The position numbers and the translations under genes were made by a program. Shown here one piece after another: positions 39,690-41,005 of a stretch of DNA of 41,005 bases. The notes below the pieces were generated by a model. That model ran no database searches. It had not been told where the DNA came from and worked only from the letters and a program-made list of their open reading frames with translations. Source of the DNA: JANLSO01 sp031362405 (GTDB taxonomy: Bacteria > Actinomycetota > Thermoleophilia > Miltoncostaeales > Miltoncostaeaceae); contig JANLSO010000037.1 of assembly GCA_031362405.1 (NCBI GenBank), positions 1-41,005 of the forward strand. The letters are read 5' to 3'. Within the stretch, counting starts at the first letter, position 1. Each line of letters opens with the position of its first letter.

Positions 39690-40615
39690 CGGCTCCGGGG
39701 CCCCTCGCCGTCGTTGACGTCGGCTCCAATTCGATCCGCCTTTTTCTCTGCGACGGGATCGACGCGGCCGGGCCCCATGGGCCACGGACGACGACGGTTA
39801 CGGGATTGCGGGGCGGCGCGGCGCCCGACGGGACGATCGCCCCGGCGGCGCTCGACCGGCTGGCCGCCTGCCTGGTCGACTACGGGGCGGCGATGCGCGG
39901 CGCGGGGGTCACGCGCGGTATGGCGCTCGGCACCAGCGCCGTCCGTGACGCTCCGAATCGTGGCGCGGTCGAAGCTCTGCTGCACCAACATCTTGGACTC
40001 TCTCTGACGGTTCTTGCCGGCGACGAGGAGGCACGCCTGGCCTATGCCGGAGCCCGCCTCACGGTATCGGGCACTGACCCGGTGATCGTGCTCGACATCG
40101 GCGGCGGAAGCACGGAGTTCGTCCGCGGCGACGCCGGCGGCCCGAGCGCGGCGATCAGCACCCAGATGGGGGCGGTCCGCTTCACCGAGCGGTTCCTCAC
40201 CAGCGACCCCCCGACCTCGGCGGAGATTGCCGACCTACGCGAGGCGGCCCGCGGGATGGCCGCCGGGGCGGTCGAGGAGCTCGGCGGCCCTGCTCCTCTG
40301 GTCGGTGTGGCCGGCACCATCACCACTCTGGCGGCCGTGATGGTCGGCGCCTACGACCCGGCCCGCGTGCACGGTGCCCGGCTCTCGCGCGGCGATGTGG
40401 AGGGCCTGGCCGAACGCCTCGGGGCCCTGACGGTCGCGGCCCGCCGAGGTGTCCGGGGCCTCGAGCCGGCCCGGGCGCCGGTGATCGTGGCCGGTGCCCA
40501 CATCGCGGCCTGCGCGATGGACGCGCTCGGAGCGAGAGAGATGCTCGTCAGCGAACGAGATCTGCTCGACGGAGCCGCCCTCGATGCCGACGGGCTGGCC
40601 GGTCCGGTCGGCTGA
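39686..40615 (+). CDS. ppx: Ppx/GppA phosphatase (exopolyphosphatase family)
   Basis: 309 residues of the ASKHA fold that removes phosphate from polyphosphate or pppGpp. VVDVGSNSIRLFLCD (phosphate 1), LGTSAVRDAPNR, the catalytic Glu region DEEARLAYAGA, VLDIGGGSTEFV (phosphate 2) and VGVAGTITTLAAV are all in order. It corresponds to the short, two-domain actinobacterial type (compare Ppx1 of mycobacteria) and lacks the C-terminal HD extension of E. coli Ppx. GTG start in a GTGA overlap. A 6-bp GC-rich hairpin follows the stop. Confidence 0.93.
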   Translation: MTAPGPLAVVDVGSNSIRLFLCDGIDAAGPHGPRTTTVTGLRGGAAPDGTIAPAALDRLAACLVDYGAAMRGAGVTRGMALGTSAVRDAPNRGAVEALLHQHLGLSLTVLAGDEEARLAYAGARLTVSGTDPVIVLDIGGGSTEFVRGDAGGPSAAISTQMGAVRFTERFLTSDPPTSAEIADLREAARGMAAGAVEELGGPAPLVGVAGTITTLAAVMVGAYDPARVHGARLSRGDVEGLAERLGALTVAARRGVRGLEPARAPVIVAGAHIAACAMDALGAREMLVSERDLLDGAALDADGLAGPVG

Positions 40616-40625
40616 GCGAGGGCTC

Positions 40626-40640
40626 GCCCGGCTGCCGGGC
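40626..40640 (+). terminator. hairpin after ppx
   Basis: GCCCGG (40626-40631), triloop CTG, CCGGGC (40635-40640), starting 11 bases after the ppx stop. Short and without a T-run. Confidence 0.35.
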
Positions 40641-40656
40641 AATGGCCGACCTGCCG

Positions 40657-40662
40657 TACACT
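40657..40662 (+). promoter_or_regulatory. -10 box of the 89-residue orphan gene, leaderless type
   Basis: TACACT, 10 bases before the ATG at 40673, with no ribosome site in the gap. Confidence 0.45.
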
Positions 40663-40672
40663 CCCTACGGTC

Positions 40673-40942
40673 ATGAGTACCCGCAAACGCGCGACGGCAG
40701 CCAACGACGAAGTCGACACGTTTTCGCGGATGGACGGCCTGGTCGATGCGCTCAGCCAGATCAGCGATCCGCGCGACAACCGGACGCTGATCTTTGCCAA
40801 GGGCGAAAACACACGCCACTTCCGGCACGCGCAGTTGCTGACCCGCTGGCCCCCGCTCGCCGAAAGTTGGGCTGAGGGGGTCGAGAAGACCCGATTATCC
40901 TCGGTCGATCGCACCCCCGGAGCCGCAACCTTCGGGAGGTGA
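40673..40942 (+). CDS. small protein of unknown function
   Basis: 89 residues, soluble and charged: MSTRKRATAANDEVDTF, then MDGLVDALSQISDPRDNRTLIFAKGE, and a Trp-bearing segment (RWPPLAESWAEGVE). The tail looks disordered. No family recognised. A clear -10 box and the ATG right behind it support that it is real. It stands alone between ppx and tRNA-Leu, with 6 bases from its stop to the tRNA. Confidence 0.5.
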   Translation: MSTRKRATAANDEVDTFSRMDGLVDALSQISDPRDNRTLIFAKGENTRHFRHAQLLTRWPPLAESWAEGVEKTRLSSVDRTPGAATFGR

Positions 40943-40948
40943 CTCCTC

Positions 40949-41005
40949 GCCGGAGTGGCGGAACGGTAGACGCGGGGGACTTAAAATCCCTGGCCCCTCG
41001 GGGCG
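40949..41005 (+). tRNA. tRNA-Leu (UAA), 3' end beyond the window
   Basis: GCCGGAG acceptor strand, D arm with GGCGGAACGGTAGACGC, anticodon loop CTTAAAA (anticodon TAA) and the beginning of the long variable arm (GGCCCCTCGGGGC). The T arm and 3' acceptor are cut off. Confidence 0.9.

Overview
The window is high-GC DNA with frequent GTG/TTG starts, GTGA/ATGA stop-start overlaps, and genes that begin 7-10 bases after a TANNNT box with no leader. Together with an actinobacterial-style fused 2-oxoglutarate dehydrogenase (kgd-like), an lhr helicase and DUF6687/DUF7134-type proteins, this points to an actinomycetote. A motile Thermoleophilia/Solirubrobacterales-like lineage is my best guess, but that is inference. 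Motility signs are a methyl-accepting chemotaxis protein, a CHAP-domain hydrolase with a flagellar-type N-terminus, sigma-28-like promoters and a PilT ATPase.

Layout. 1-4052 (-): 5' part of lhr, cut by the window edge. 4172-7175 (+): CHAP hydrolase, a pair of palindromic repeats, a variant ClpS and a ThDP-dependent decarboxylase-like enzyme. 7136-12162 (-): a giant E2-E1 2-oxoglutarate dehydrogenase fusion with its own lipoyl domains, translationally coupled to a lipoate-protein-ligase-like gene. 12320-15495: a sensor domain without a kinase (+), then a chemoreceptor and a universal-stress-like protein (-). 15580-15696: a MITE-like inverted repeat. 15681-22510 (-): a tightly packed nine-gene run, read right to left: DM13, DoxX, AhpD-like, radical SAM, GT2, DUF2064/TIGR04282-type transferase, sugar epimerase with a zinc-ribbon insert, GT-C mannosyltransferase-like, and a secreted protein with a probable frameshift.

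22624-26824 (+): the complete selenocysteine module selD-selA-selB-selC. The divergent (-) run next to it contains families (radical SAM, TIGR04282 transferase, AhpD-like) reported elsewhere to co-occur with selenium metabolism. I consider this pairing the best candidate for an undescribed system here. 26825-27946: decayed AbiEi/AbiEii toxin-antitoxin remnants between tRNA-Sec and tRNA-fMet.

28068-31138 (-): MOSC protein, a small membrane protein, the RpoD-family sigma factor and a TPR protein. 31242-32827 (+): pilT and an HxlR regulator. 32824-37529: a methyltransferase and a DUF1116 (AllG/YlbE-like) protein on the minus strand, divergent from an FdrA-like protein and a GT4 glycosyltransferase. 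37609-38045: an aldo/keto reductase relic. 38048-39302 (-): a 69-residue protein and a DUF6687-like protein. 39357-40942 (+): a membrane protein, a Ppx/GppA phosphatase and an orphan small protein. The window ends inside a tRNA-Leu(UAA).

All calls rest on reading translated sequence and motif memory. No database search was run. Family names without a visible diagnostic motif should be treated as hypotheses.
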